DNA of 64,000 nt from Marvania coccoides (lineage: Eukaryota > Chlorophyta > Trebouxiophyceae > Chlorellales > Chlorellaceae). The stretch lies in assembly GCA_963854735.1 (NCBI GenBank), contig OY978101.1:1-64000 (forward strand), given 5' to 3'. The notes beneath the pieces were generated by a model. The model made no database searches, was not told where the DNA came from, and worked only from the letters and a program-made list of their open reading frames with translations. The translations under genes and the position numbers were made by a program. Position 1 is the stretch's first letter, and every line of letters starts with the position of its first letter. Shown here in pieces: positions 21,309 through 32,202 of this stretch.

Positions 21309-22117
21309 TATATACTTTAAAAAAAAATGCTGCTCTATAAAGATAGCAGCAAAGTTTCAAATGTATTCCGGCATCATATGAACAAAGATGTTTATAATTT
21401 CCCTCTCTTGGTTACAAAGAAACTATAATTTGCGTCAAATAAGTGACGACTTCCAAAAGGAAAAAAGATACGGAGTTTGACGAGAAGGCGCCACATTTCT
21501 CAGAAGCTATTTAATGAAAATCTGTTAAAAGGACTGAACAAAAAGTGAAATAAAGAAAAAAAATGAATCGTAAGATCTTACTTGGTGCTGCGGCAGCGAA
21601 CAAGCCAATTTTTTCTAGCGACTGGGTATCCCGACCTTATCCCACCTCCCTATTTCGATAATTTAAAATAATAAATATAAAATGGACCAACACATGGTAC
21701 CCCGCATATACTCAGTTGCATTTCGATATTCAATATCATATTGGTCATTTTTCCCTTGCAGTGGCGACGACCTTTCCATGGCGCTCAAATTCGTTCTCAG
21801 TGGCGGCAACCAGACGTCAGGAAGCACGGTGATTTACAAGATGGGCCCTGCCGACAGCAGCCCCCTGCGTTGCGGTGGATTTGATGGTTTCGCTGGATTT
21901 CCTTCCGTCTGCTTGAGGTCAAGAAACTGTGGAGGGCTGGAATTCCCCTTTACCCAGATAAGAAAACCAGTGGCTTCAGGAGGTCGTATTCTGCCGTATT
22001 TCCCTGGGCTGCTGCTGTGGTTTGTTTTGGTGCAGGGGCGATGCCTACTAGGGGTGTCTCTTTGCGCCCCATTTACATGCATTTTTCCCCCCACATACAT
22101 ACACTGTCCACATTGCT
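21309..22117. other. Intergenic region
   Basis: About 810 nt, AT-rich at the left. A plus-strand ORF (21682-22257) runs into the antisense of the next gene and shows no family features, so I treat it as fortuitous. Confidence 0.5.
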
Positions 22118-23440
22118 TTAATTATAAAAGAAGGGCTGCCGCAACATGCCCTTTGCCAGCAGCAGTGCCTCGCCCACGTCGTTCGCGTAGCGAATGTGCA
22201 AGTTTTCTGCAGAGCAATGCGAAGACACAGAAAACGCAAGGTCCAGCACCCCTTTAATTTTCCCATAAAAATTATCCAGCACAATGTGGCGTCTGCCAAG
22301 CAACATGCTTCCAATAGACGCATGCAGTCTGTCAGTAATCACAATAGTGCCTTGACTGAGCACCTCATTAACCAACTTCCATCTAATTTCAGCAAACTGC
22401 GCTGGCGCTGCAGCCTGCGATTCATTGCCAGCATAGGGGCTTTTGGGCCAATCCACAACTTTGAAACTCAAACCTGCAGGCGCGAGAATTTGCTCTGCGA
22501 GTTCAACTGGCCGATCAGTCACAGATGAAGATCTTTCGGCGTCATCCCGCAGCAATATTAAAACATCCACAATGGGGGCGGCCAAAGGAAATGATGGCGG
22601 TATTAGAAACGCAACGTCAGGCGAGAGCGCCACCTCGACGGGGCCTGGCCCTGGCGACACTGTTTGTGCGAAATGGAAAGAGTCGAGCTGCCTGGCAAAC
22701 AGGCGAAGGAACCCAGGGTACAGCTTGCTCAATATTTGATTGTCGCGCACAACAAACTCCGGCTCTGACGCATTGTAGAAGATGCTTTGGGGCAACTGCA
22801 CAACTGCAGCCCTCTGCTTTCGCTTTGCGAGAACGGAGTCCATCTTTTGTAGGTACTCCAACCTGGGCTGGTGTTCTTTGCGCCACAAGGTCCCCCAATT
22901 GCCACCTGGGTGCCAAAAGATGAGCGCATTGTTTCCAACAATGTCCAGGAGCTGGGCGGGGTCTGACGGACACACAGGGAACCTCGGCGCGTGCTCAGCC
23001 TCCCATTGGTGGGTGCACACCAGCGATGGGGCGTGCCCACACGCCTCGATCAAGTGAACCCCCCCAAGGAAGAGAAGATTATCGCCGAGATTGGAATGGA
23101 CAGCAACGAAAATCAAGGCAACATTACCAATGTGATCAAACAGCGGTTTGAAGGTGTTGGTTATGTTCGTGCGGATGTCGTGCAGGCACCGCAATCTCCC
23201 ATACTCCTGGCGAGTGTACTGTGCACTGAGGCTGGGTTTACGAAAGTAAAAGGCGCTTAATCTGCCCACGAGTTGAGAAGGGACATATAAGAACGCAGCT
23301 TCATGGCTGCCTTGCAGCAGGGGCACAACACCGCTCCTGACCAAGTCAACAGTTCCGGCAATGCCCAAAAAGAATATAAAGAGCTGGCCCATGGCGATTG
23401 CCCTCCTGCTGCTCCTGTAAGAAGGTGGCCGCCGTTTCAT
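22118..23440 (-). CDS. Polysaccharide pyruvyl transferase family protein
   Basis: Single-exon 440-aa protein from ATG 23440, with a basic N-terminus and one hydrophobic anchor (about residues 17-40). The catalytic region carries the family pattern: HSNLGDNLLFLGGVHL near residue 115 (the N-x-GD motif), FWHPGGNWGTLW near 178 (the GGG-like loop), VVQLPQSI near 215, SPDVAFL near 275, and ITDRLHASIGSMLLG near 375, the conserved R-L-H motif. Members transfer pyruvate ketals to polysaccharide sugars, though eukaryotic homologues may have other donors. Unlike three-module copy 1, all motifs look intact here. Likely Golgi. Confidence 0.9.
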   Translation of the reverse strand: MKRRPPSYRSSRRAIAMGQLFIFFLGIAGTVDLVRSGVVPLLQGSHEAAFLYVPSQLVGRLSAFYFRKPSLSAQYTRQEYGRLRCLHDIRTNITNTFKPLFDHIGNVALIFVAVHSNLGDNLLFLGGVHLIEACGHAPSLVCTHQWEAEHAPRFPVCPSDPAQLLDIVGNNALIFWHPGGNWGTLWRKEHQPRLEYLQKMDSVLAKRKQRAAVVQLPQSIFYNASEPEFVVRDNQILSKLYPGFLRLFARQLDSFHFAQTVSPGPGPVEVALSPDVAFLIPPSFPLAAPIVDVLILLRDDAERSSSVTDRPVELAEQILAPAGLSFKVVDWPKSPYAGNESQAAAPAQFAEIRWKLVNEVLSQGTIVITDRLHASIGSMLLGRRHIVLDNFYGKIKGVLDLAFSVSSHCSAENLHIRYANDVGEALLLAKGMLRQPFFYN

Positions 23441-24460
23441 ATCGATATATTATCTCAATACGTATTTAGATTCCAGCACAGTTACGGTGGGCTGAATTAT
23501 TCCAAAGCCCGTGACTATTCCAGGCACTCAGTTTCACCCCTAGCAATTTTTCTCAACGAATTCACTCGAAGAAGAATCACCTCGCTACTAAATGAAATCT
23601 TGTGAATTGTGAGATTGTATTAATGGATAAACCTCTGGCAGGGCAGTCGGCAGGGTCGCCGTTCCAGTCGAGAACTCGCCGTTCAAGGCCATGGATCTGA
23701 TCACTGAGGGAGGGCGCAAATGGAACAAGGGGGAATGGGGCTGCATATCGACATGGTGCGCTGCAAACGAAATCGGCCCCCGAGAAAACGGCCCCAAAAT
23801 ATATAATACACAAAACAACCTCCGTGGGCTGGCGAACTAGTCCCAAAAAGCAGCGTATAAATGGAAAGCGGGTGGCTATCTGGTTTCAAACAGCTTTTCC
23901 TTTTGATTTATTTTGATTTAGTATGTGCTCCTCGAGTATACTTTTAAAATCCGTATATGTGCCCTCGAGTACACTAGTGGACATATATATATATTATTAT
24001 TATATATATTATTTTTCGGGGGGGGAGGGGGGGCACGTATCATGTAGCTACTGTGCCTATAGGCGGGAGCTATGTGCCGGGATATATATATATCAGCTGA
24101 TATACACATTGCCAGTTCTATGGTGCAAATTTGCACTACAAATACATCATTTATCTTTTTTTTTCGCTGGTATTCCCCCCCCTCTCTCTCTCTTCTCTCT
24201 CGGCCGTTGCTTCCAACCCGACAGCCGTGTTTGATAAATATCTATTCTTTCTAATTGAGCCTCGTTCTTAAAAAGATGCATATATCATATAATTTAACGT
24301 GAAGGCCTCCCTGGATGACGATTCACCGCGGCATTCGGACCGCAGCGAATTTATAAACGACCTGCTGTGCGTTTGTAGTGATCAAAGTTTTTTTGAAGTC
24401 GTTCTCTGTCCGCTTTCTGAGTATTTTGCTGCAAATCGCCAATGCACAGCCTTCTATTTT
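23441..24460. other. Intergenic region with AT and CT microsatellites
   Basis: About 1 kb without a gene. TA/TTA-rich repeats occur at about 23980-24012 and 24080-24104. A CT-rich tract lies at about 24177-24203. The frame of the following GT92 gene is open from 24299, but there is no ATG before 24461. Confidence 0.6.
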
Positions 24461-25984
24461 ATGCCAAGATGGCCATGTATTAGGCTGCCCATGTTGCCCA
24501 GACGTTTTTATTTTTTATTTTTTGCGGCGGTGTTGGTCGCAGGCTACCTCTCGCTCTTGGCCACAATACCCATCAGTGGTCAGCTTTATTCCGAGGAACA
24601 ATGGCTGTTGCCCGATGCTTTGCCTGGTGTTGATCGAGGGAATCACCACGCTCGTGTGCTTGCTTTAAAGGAGATTGCTCCTAGAGCTTTTTTTGCGCTG
24701 TCGGCTTTCGTGGATGTTCGCTTAATAGCAGTCCATTCATTGCCTGCGCTTACATTAAACTGCATTGTCCGTAAAGACATTGTTGCGAATGATCTGCGGT
24801 GCACGGTTTTACTGAATTCTGGCGAAATTGTCACCTTTTCTGCAGAGTTGAAATTTCGTCCAGATTACCACAACGCCACATTCCTCGCCGCTGCGGTTCA
24901 TTGTTATATCGATCGGCATGTTTCGAGGGAAAGTTACTCCTACGGCGCTTTGCGGAGGATGGAATGGGTGACGCTCACCTTGGACGGCAACCCAAACCAA
25001 CAAAAAAATGCTTGGGTGCGCATTGAGCACAGCCCGTTGTTCTCAGAAAAATTATTTCCATCCCCGTGGCCCATTTCCTCCGTAACGTACAATGCGTCAA
25101 CCAGATCATTTATCCCTTCAAACCGTGTCGGCATTTGCGTTGCCCCCATTCGTGGGGACTTGTATGCCGAAAGTTTGAAAGTTTTTTTGGACCATTACAC
25201 GAGTCTCACAGATGAAGCCACGGTTTTTTATTTCTATAATAGGTCTGCTGGTCCACAGAGCTCGGCAATTCTCCATTCGCTTGCTCAGCACAACCCCAGG
25301 ATTCGAATAGTAAACTGGGCTCTCAACCCAATTTCAACACCTAATTTGTTCGACACGTACAATGGTCCCCATCTTTGGGCCGATGGGCAAGAGCTTGCAC
25401 TGAGCGACTGCATGTTCCGACTCATTGGCGACGTAATGTGGGTTGGTCACGTTGATTTAGATGAGTACATTGTCGGGCGGTGTGAAACGGCGTCTAGCTT
25501 GGACCGAATATTCAATTTAGCACACCCTGGGGAAGAATACAACGCTGGGTTCTTGTTTCAAAGCGCATTTTTTCACAGCGAATGCAAAACATCCACCCCC
25601 ACTCTTCGGTACCCGATAGATGGCACTTTTTTTCGGGGGCGGTGGTTTGAGCCACCGGACCGCTCCAAAATGTTTGTGGAGCCAATGCTGGCGTATCAGC
25701 AAGGCATTCATTCCACTGAAATATTTATTGACGAGTTTACAAAGTTTGGGGAGTGCATGTGGAGAAAGCTTCCAAAGTTATGGTACGCCGTCGTTTCGCC
25801 AGATATTGCGGCGTTGCATCATTACCGATACATTCCCGCACAGCATAGAAACAAGCAAAAGTGCAGAAAAGGTGAAAATAATAATAATCACATTTTTGAC
25901 GACGCTGTCAGGAGCTGGCAGGGGAAGAGGTGCCCTGCCTTGAGGCACGTGAGGCGCACACGGCCTTTGAGGATGACCCAATAG
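24461..25984 (+). CDS. GT92-like glycosyltransferase, gene A
   Basis: Single exon, 507 aa from the first in-frame ATG, 24461. A signal anchor (about residues 15-33) follows a short basic leader. The centre matches the GT92 (former DUF23) pattern: VGICVAPIRGD near residue 225, RIRIVNWAL near 283, IGDVMWVGHVDLDEYIVG near 322-338 with the D-x-D metal site, and a closing LHHYRYIP near 448. GT92 enzymes include plant beta-1,4-galactan synthases and a nematode N-glycan galactosyltransferase. Galactose transfer in the Golgi is therefore the likeliest role, by family only. It is convergent with the other GT92-like gene at 26290. Confidence 0.85.
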   Translation: MPRWPCIRLPMLPRRFYFLFFAAVLVAGYLSLLATIPISGQLYSEEQWLLPDALPGVDRGNHHARVLALKEIAPRAFFALSAFVDVRLIAVHSLPALTLNCIVRKDIVANDLRCTVLLNSGEIVTFSAELKFRPDYHNATFLAAAVHCYIDRHVSRESYSYGALRRMEWVTLTLDGNPNQQKNAWVRIEHSPLFSEKLFPSPWPISSVTYNASTRSFIPSNRVGICVAPIRGDLYAESLKVFLDHYTSLTDEATVFYFYNRSAGPQSSAILHSLAQHNPRIRIVNWALNPISTPNLFDTYNGPHLWADGQELALSDCMFRLIGDVMWVGHVDLDEYIVGRCETASSLDRIFNLAHPGEEYNAGFLFQSAFFHSECKTSTPTLRYPIDGTFFRGRWFEPPDRSKMFVEPMLAYQQGIHSTEIFIDEFTKFGECMWRKLPKLWYAVVSPDIAALHHYRYIPAQHRNKQKCRKGENNNNHIFDDAVRSWQGKRCPALRHVRRTRPLRMTQ

Positions 25985-26289
25985 TTTCTCACTGGCTGGT
26001 GTCTGCCGGAGTTGTTTGTCTGGCAATATTCCTTTCTTCCAATGCTTTTTTGAGTTGAAGTTTTCCCTTTGACTGATTGTATTTTCGGCGTGTGGATGTC
26101 TGCAGAGCACGTGCATATTCGTTCGTATTCTTCGGATATATTTGTACTTGATACTTCTTTTAAAAAAATGAATATTGTTTTTTTTTTTTAATAATTGTTG
26201 TTTTCATCATGTCGGCGGGCCATTTCAAACAAATACCTCCTGTGTAACAAAACCTACTACATCCAGCGACATTGCTAGCTGCAAAAAAC
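25985..26289. other. Convergent 3' spacer
   Basis: About 305 nt between the two convergent GT92-like genes, with T-rich and A-rich runs near 26150-26195. No gene seen. Confidence 0.6.
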
Positions 26290-27895
26290 TCAACTCGGAG
26301 CAGTAGACTCCCCCACAGGCCACAGCCATGATGCATCAATTTTTGTGCTGCTCGCGTTGCTGTAGCGCGTACTATACATATTTGTAAAGTGCGCTACAAA
26401 AGCGCAGTCTCGCTCAAAGGCCGGGCTGTGGGAAGTCTTCCATGGAACACACTCTTCAAACTCAATGCATCCATGGAGGTCGTCTCGAGCAAGGCACGCC
26501 ATGCCACTGTGGACAAAGAAATCATAAACATCATTAGGGTTGATCAATGTTTTATACGGCACTTTCCCGTCGATAGGATCCCTATACCGTTTCATCTCAG
26601 CCATGGGGCGACCCTTGCTAGCCTGCAATTCTTGCCACGACCACGAAACATTTTCTGCTGGGTAAATGTGACGGTGATAGAGGCTGACACACGACGACGA
26701 AAGGGTGGAAGAAGAAATGCAGCCTCCCTCCATGGCTGCATGCACGGTAGTTTTGGCAGGGAAAGCCAAGAACTCGTCAAGGTCTGCCACAAACAAGCGG
26801 GTATTCGTCCCCCAAAATGCCAGTATAACTGTGTTGTAGAATATATTCTGCACATAAAATGACCACCCATCGATCAGGCGTAACTGGTTGACATTTACCA
26901 AGCGCAGCTTCCCTTGTTCTCGTAGCTTTTGAATAGTACCGTGTCGTTGTAAACGGGCACACAAGGAGCGCCGACAGCCCAACACCAGCCCGTCGAAACC
27001 AAGAACAGAGTGGTACATTATGCTGTTTTCAACGGCTGAGACCAGAAGCGGCGTGGTGTCAGCAAAATCTCCAAATGGTGGGGACACCACCTGAAGCACT
27101 TGCATGGGGCCTTCTCGTGGCATGTGTGACATCAAAGGCCTAGAAAACGGATCAATCTCGGCAAAGTAAGGCCAGCCACGCACGAATATTTCATAGTCTT
27201 CCGACGGCGATAGCTCAATAAGTGTTTCAAACTCCGCCTTCCTGCAAAGGACAAAAGGCAACCTCAATTCTTGTGGAAACCCAAATTCAGAAATGCCTTT
27301 GCAATTTAAAGTTTTCTTCAACTCACCGCGTAGTATTAATGCCGTGAAGTTCGCGGTGAACCGATGGCCCTTTAAGGAAAACCAGCATTTTTTCCCACGA
27401 CCGCTTCTTATTCCTCACCCCAAGCTCCAGGTTGGTGATATCGGGCGCATATGATCTACCCCCTGACGTTATATACTTTTGATCACCTCTTGATGGGAAA
27501 AGACGAGGCCAGAGGCGACCGTAGTCGTCAATATTACTGAGTTCAAACGTGGCCGCCCCTCGCATAATGTACATACCATTGCCCCCGTTGAAAGTCAGCA
27601 CGCGAGCGAGTATAAGTAAACTTCCATGGAGAACTTCGCGTGTAGGGGGGTGGGTTACAGTGCCAGGAATGGTAATGAAATGAACGTTGTTGGCCACTCC
27701 GTCGTCATCAAGCGAAGAATGGGGTTCGCTGGTACACAGCGTGAATGGCAAGGTACCCAAAGCAGCAGCGCGCAGGGATACAACAGCCAGCGACACGGCC
27801 AAAATGAAAAAAAAGCGATATAGGGAAACCAGTTTTGGGGGATGACATACCGATCGTATGAACAATGATTTTTTACGTTCTAGTGTCTTCCCCAT
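26290..27895 (-). CDS. GT92-like glycosyltransferase, gene B
   Basis: Predicted 506 aa from two exons, 27895-27327 and 27241-26290, with an 85-nt intron that keeps the frame (TTR|KAEF junction). The N-terminus is basic, then has one hydrophobic anchor (about residues 27-47). GT92 features are VVSPPFGD near residue 230, a region ending LRLVNVNQL near 305, FVADLDEFLAF near 345 with the D-x-D motif, RDPIDGKVPYKTLI near 410, and a terminal VAHFTNMYSTRYS. It is similar in length and motif order to gene A but clearly diverged, so the pair is an old duplication or two separate acquisitions. Confidence 0.82.
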
Positions 27896-28399
27896 CGGAT
27901 GAATTATTGGAGAATCGCACTAGTATTTATTTCATTTAACATATTTGCATTAATTTTTAACAAGTCTAAATTTTCATCTCATCCCAGACCAACAAGGGGT
28001 CTGTCCCAATGATTGCCATGCGAGAGTTTACGGGCCGCAATTGTAAAGACATGTTTGAAGTATCTTAGCTTTTAAGCTTCATTAGTATTGCTTCATTGTA
28101 ATTGCGCCCCATATTTTATTTGCCTTCTCGACACATTTCGAAAAAAATGGATAGACATATACCACGGACGCTCGATTTCTTTGAAAAGCGTCACGTATTC
28201 CATTTTAAAGGAGAGCTGACGCCGCCTTTCAGAGATAATTGAAGTCATTGTTTTTTTGAGAGACAGACCTAAATTATATTCATTGTTTTTATATATTAAA
28301 TCAAAGCAGCCATTCCTTCTTTGGCTGTATAGTCTGTGACGCGTCGTCATACGTAAATGTTCCTGGTTGGACGCATTCATTCTTGTCTCGTAGCTCCCA
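27896..28399. other. Divergent spacer with small ORF
   Basis: About 500 nt between divergent genes. A minus ORF at 28093-28380 (95 aa, ATG start, basic, Arg/Lys/Tyr-rich) is possible but has no recognisable similarity. Confidence 0.35.
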
Positions 28400-31311
28400 A
28401 TGGTACATGCTCCCAGCCCTGTGAGCCACTCTCCGCGAGGAGCTAGTCGGAAATCAAAACGCCGGATGCTTTTTTACATGCGCAGATGTATATGTGTTTT
28501 TTCCGCTGTCATTCTTGCTGTGCAATCTCAGTTTTGGGGGCATTTTCTATTTCGTCGCCTGACGGCAGCCTCGGTCTTTAGCAGTGAGACCCAATTAAGC
28601 GCCACAATCGCACCTACTCCCCAGAGCAAGCGCTTTCTCTCCCAATTGGAAGCGAGGTTGCGTTTGAATTGTTCCAGTGGCGAGAATGGTATAAAATTTG
28701 ACGATGTTCTTCTCCCGTCAGTCAAAATGTCACGTGTGACGTGCTTGAACAGCCAGCCTGCTCCCTCTTGGCGAACTGTAGTAACGACAGCAGACTCTAC
28801 AGGTGCATTTACGCTGCCAGTCATTGCACAGTATTTGGAGGCTCATCACAGCGAGCCCATAAACCTTATAATTTTGGCAGTCGATGTGACGCCCATGTTG
28901 ATTAAATCACTTTGCTCCCGGGAATCAACAAATTTGCACATTGAATTCTTCTGCACAACCTCTGGCACGCTGCAGTCAGTCTATAAGTACACGCGCCACG
29001 GAGAGGGATCCGCAAATATAATCAGACACGTTCCTGTAGCCACCATGTATCGATTGCTGCTCCCTGAGATTCTCCCAAAGTCTTACGACACCGTTTTGTA
29101 CATTGACAATGACGTGATCATCAAAACTGACCTCACCGACCTGTTTCAAGCCAAGCCTTGCACCCCGGCCAAAGCGGAGTCCGCCCCCCTTGGTCGTTGC
29201 GGCATTTGTGCTAAATCTTCTTTGAAAAACAATTTGGATGAGTGGATCCTGCCGTCGGCAAAGTGCACTTTTCGTCTTCCCACGCCGCCAGCAAAAATGC
29301 GCCAGTTTAATGCCGGCGTCATGGTTCTCTCTTTAGCAGCCTTGAGGAAAGCTGGAATTTCGCACATTTCAATCGTGCTCTCATCAGTTTTCAATCTGAA
29401 TGACCAGTCGATATTCAATTTGTACGCAAACGAAACCTTTGGCGAGTTAAACCCCGCATACAATGTGTACTACGGCCAAGATCATGATCAAATACCCATT
29501 AACGAGCAAAAGATCTTGCATTCGGCCGGCACAAATAAATCGTGGTACTTTTGGCATCCCTGGTACTCTCTTTGGTTGAATTCCACCGAGCCTGGGTTTT
29601 TGTTCGTGTGGACAAAGCTCGCTGAGCCGTTCCCAGACCACGCTAGGCACTCAGTTCAGTCCGCTATGGAGCATTCTGGTGGCCGCCCAGTCACGGTGCT
29701 GTGCATGACGCTGGCTTGTTACGATGGTTGCAAGTCGCTGGGGTACCCAGCGCAAGTGAGGATGCTTGCTGTCCGCCATTTTCTCAACGCAAACTCGCCA
29801 GCATCTGTCTGGCTGCGCAACCACACGATACACAAAATTTTGCTGGGTAAAAGGTTTCCTGAGATGTTTGATCGGGTGGTTGTGCTCTCTGCGCTGTATG
29901 AACATGGTGGAATGGCTTTAGATTTTGACACGAGTGTGCATGCTGAGCCTTCGCCCGCTCATTTCGTCTCGCCATGGTGCAAACACTTGGAGGGGCAGCA
30001 GCAAATGCCTATGTTTGCACCCCAGGGCCACCACGTTGTTTTGGAGGCCATCAACAAAGCTGTCGGCGGCGCTTCTTCTTCCTTGAATAGTTGCCCCTTC
30101 ACTGCTGCCTCGAGCGCCGAGATGCACCTCCCCGATCTCACCTGGGCGTCTTTTCGCCGCAGCAAAGGTAAGAAACTGTGCTGCTGCAATGAACAGAACA
30201 AATCAATTGATGGGCTGGGCGCCATTTAATAACTAGTGACCTGGTGGTATCATCTCTGTTTCATGCAGGTCTGAATGCCGCCCAGCCGCTGCGCCCGAGC
30301 TTTGGGGTGTTGTGGTACGACGCGCGCACGCGCTACCTCGCGTCCACCGGCAACCCTGGGGTGAACCTCGGTGACGAGGTTCAAGGGCTTGCAGGGGCGC
30401 AGTGGCTGCCCTATGTCAATTACCACGTTGAAAGGGACGACCTGGGCAATATCACGTCGCCCCCGCCTCTGGGAGGTCAGATTACTGTGTTCATGAATGC
30501 ATGGTATGGCACGCAGTCAATGGTGTGGCCCCCTCCCAAGGTCATTGATCCCATCCTGCTGTCTGTGCACGTGGAGCCCAAAGTGTATGACACGTTTTCT
30601 ACGCCCGAGTCTGTTGCCTTTTTGAAGAGCCGATCCCCGGTTGGGGCCCGTGACGAGGCCACCAAGAAATTGTTCGGTTCCCTTGGCATTGATACCTTTC
30701 TCAGCTTCTGCATGACAACTACTCTTCAAGACTTGGTGTCTTCCAAGCCGCGAGGGTGTCGCGTGCTCCTCGTTGACGTTTCCCCAAAGGTGATGGCTTT
30801 CTTGCCTCGGTCCGTTTTGGAAAGTTCTTGCAACGCTTCAGCAAAGTGGCTGGATGGAGGGAGCGGGGAGAGATTCTTTGGCAGTTTGCGCTATAAAAAA
30901 TCATTTGAGCTTCTTCAAACGTATGCCCACTCCTCCATCATCATCACGTCCCGATTGCACTGCGCTCTTCCCGCTGCTTCCATGGGCAGGCCGGTGATTT
31001 TGGTTCTATCGAGCTCGCTGCCTGGGGGCGGTGGTAGCAAAGATGGGTTTCAACGGTTTCGTGGGCTGGACCGTCTTGTCCACACGGTGAATCTCGAAGA
31101 GAAAGAAAACGTCGCCAATTTTTTCAACGAATTCAATTGGAACTCGCCATTGTCTAATCCCGGGCAAGAAGAACTCCAAGAAATTCGGTGCCGTTTAATA
31201 GATTATATCTCTAGCCGAGGACACCAGGCTATCATTGACTCGTGGTTTGTATTTTCCTTCTCCACCAACATGCTGCACTGTGACGCACACCAAAAGTATC
31301 CATTTTTGTAA
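28400..31311 (+). CDS. Three-module transferase, copy 2 (GT8 + GT32-like + pyruvyl transferase-like)
   Basis: Predicted 936-aa protein. Exon 1 is 28400-30167 and exon 2 is 30269-31311, with a 101-nt intron. It has an N-terminal signal anchor (about residues 25-48). A GT8 domain carries VVTTADS near 133, metal site YIDNDV near 233, QFNAGVMVLSL near 302 and KILHSAG near 371. The next segment with LSALYEHGGMALDFDTS near 494-510 is like the DXD region of GT32 / sugar-binding-DXD enzymes. The pyruvyl transferase-like module in exon 2 carries NLGDEVQGLAGAQWLP, VGARDEATKKLFGSLGI and ITSRLHCALPAASMG. The intron sits exactly at the module boundary. All three modules look intact, so it may be bi- or trifunctional in glycan assembly. 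Confidence 0.87.
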
Positions 31312-32202
31312 ACATTGGTACGCCGTGGAACTCATTTGACGCTTTCTACCAGCAATTCTGTCACTATCGTTGTTGAGGAGGCTTCAGCCTTGTTGTTTTT
31401 TTTAAAAGAAAAATCAGTGTAAAGTAAACTTTGCGCGGGTGCCCTCGCCCACATTTTCCTCGCTGCCTCTTACTCTTCTTACCGCTCTGAGCTACAATGG
31501 AAGTTCTGCCATCACCGGGTTATAGTCGGACGAAAACAATGGGCTGAAATTGCTGTTTGAAAATGCATGTGCAAGGTTTTTGGAAAATTCTTCCTCGGCG
31601 GCACCAGAGTCACAACCCGCCCCGTTGCAGAATGGTTTCCAAGCAGAGCTTTATTCTGCATGTGGACTCACGCCACCCAGCTATCTGTTGCGTAGAAGAA
31701 CGAGTTGTATTCTACTTCGCTGCACACGTCAACCAGCTACTCCACAATGAATCGTACTTTCTTTCTCAAGCCTACGTGGTTGGGGCGTGAACGTGAACAT
31801 GTTTCTTCAATGGCGCTTATTTTATTTTCCAAGAATTTTACAGCGTAAAAGTACAAGAAATAGAAGGAGAAGAAAGAATACTGTGAACACATAAAAACAG
31901 GTTATGTAAAGTTTTCTAAAAAATTGGGCAACGGCTGCTACCGAAGCTGTACCCCCAAAGATACCTGCAAGTCGGCGTGCCACCCCGCCACAGTAGGCAG
32001 TTCCTTCCGTAGTCGCAGGTTCACCCTCAGTTCCCGGGGACGTACGGATGCAGCGCCAGCGCCGCCGCCCACAGTGAAGGCTCTGGCCCCTGCCTACTGA
32101 GTCCCCGGCGACCCGACACACATTTGCACGCAAACACTCCGGTAGGCGACACCGCACGCCATCCGGTCAACAGATTACCGCCAAAATAAAACAACATTCT
32201 AG
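31312..32202. other. Spacer with possible tail-anchored ORF
   Basis: On the minus strand, 32157-31822 encodes a stretch ending in a strong hydrophobic helix and a basic tip (FYVFTVFFLLLLFLVLL), like a tail-anchored protein. It has no in-frame ATG. A second minus ORF (starting near ATG 32197) overlaps it in another frame, so splicing or a frameshift would be needed to link them. Elsewhere, the small plus ORFs 31550-31790 look fortuitous. Confidence 0.3.

Noticed and set aside
21682..22257. 191-aa plus ORF
   Set aside because: Runs into the antisense of the pyruvyl transferase-like gene; no family features or consistent codon use.
28093..28380. 95-aa basic minus ORF
   Set aside because: ATG start and plausible length, but no similarity and AT-rich context; kept only as a remark in the spacer entry.
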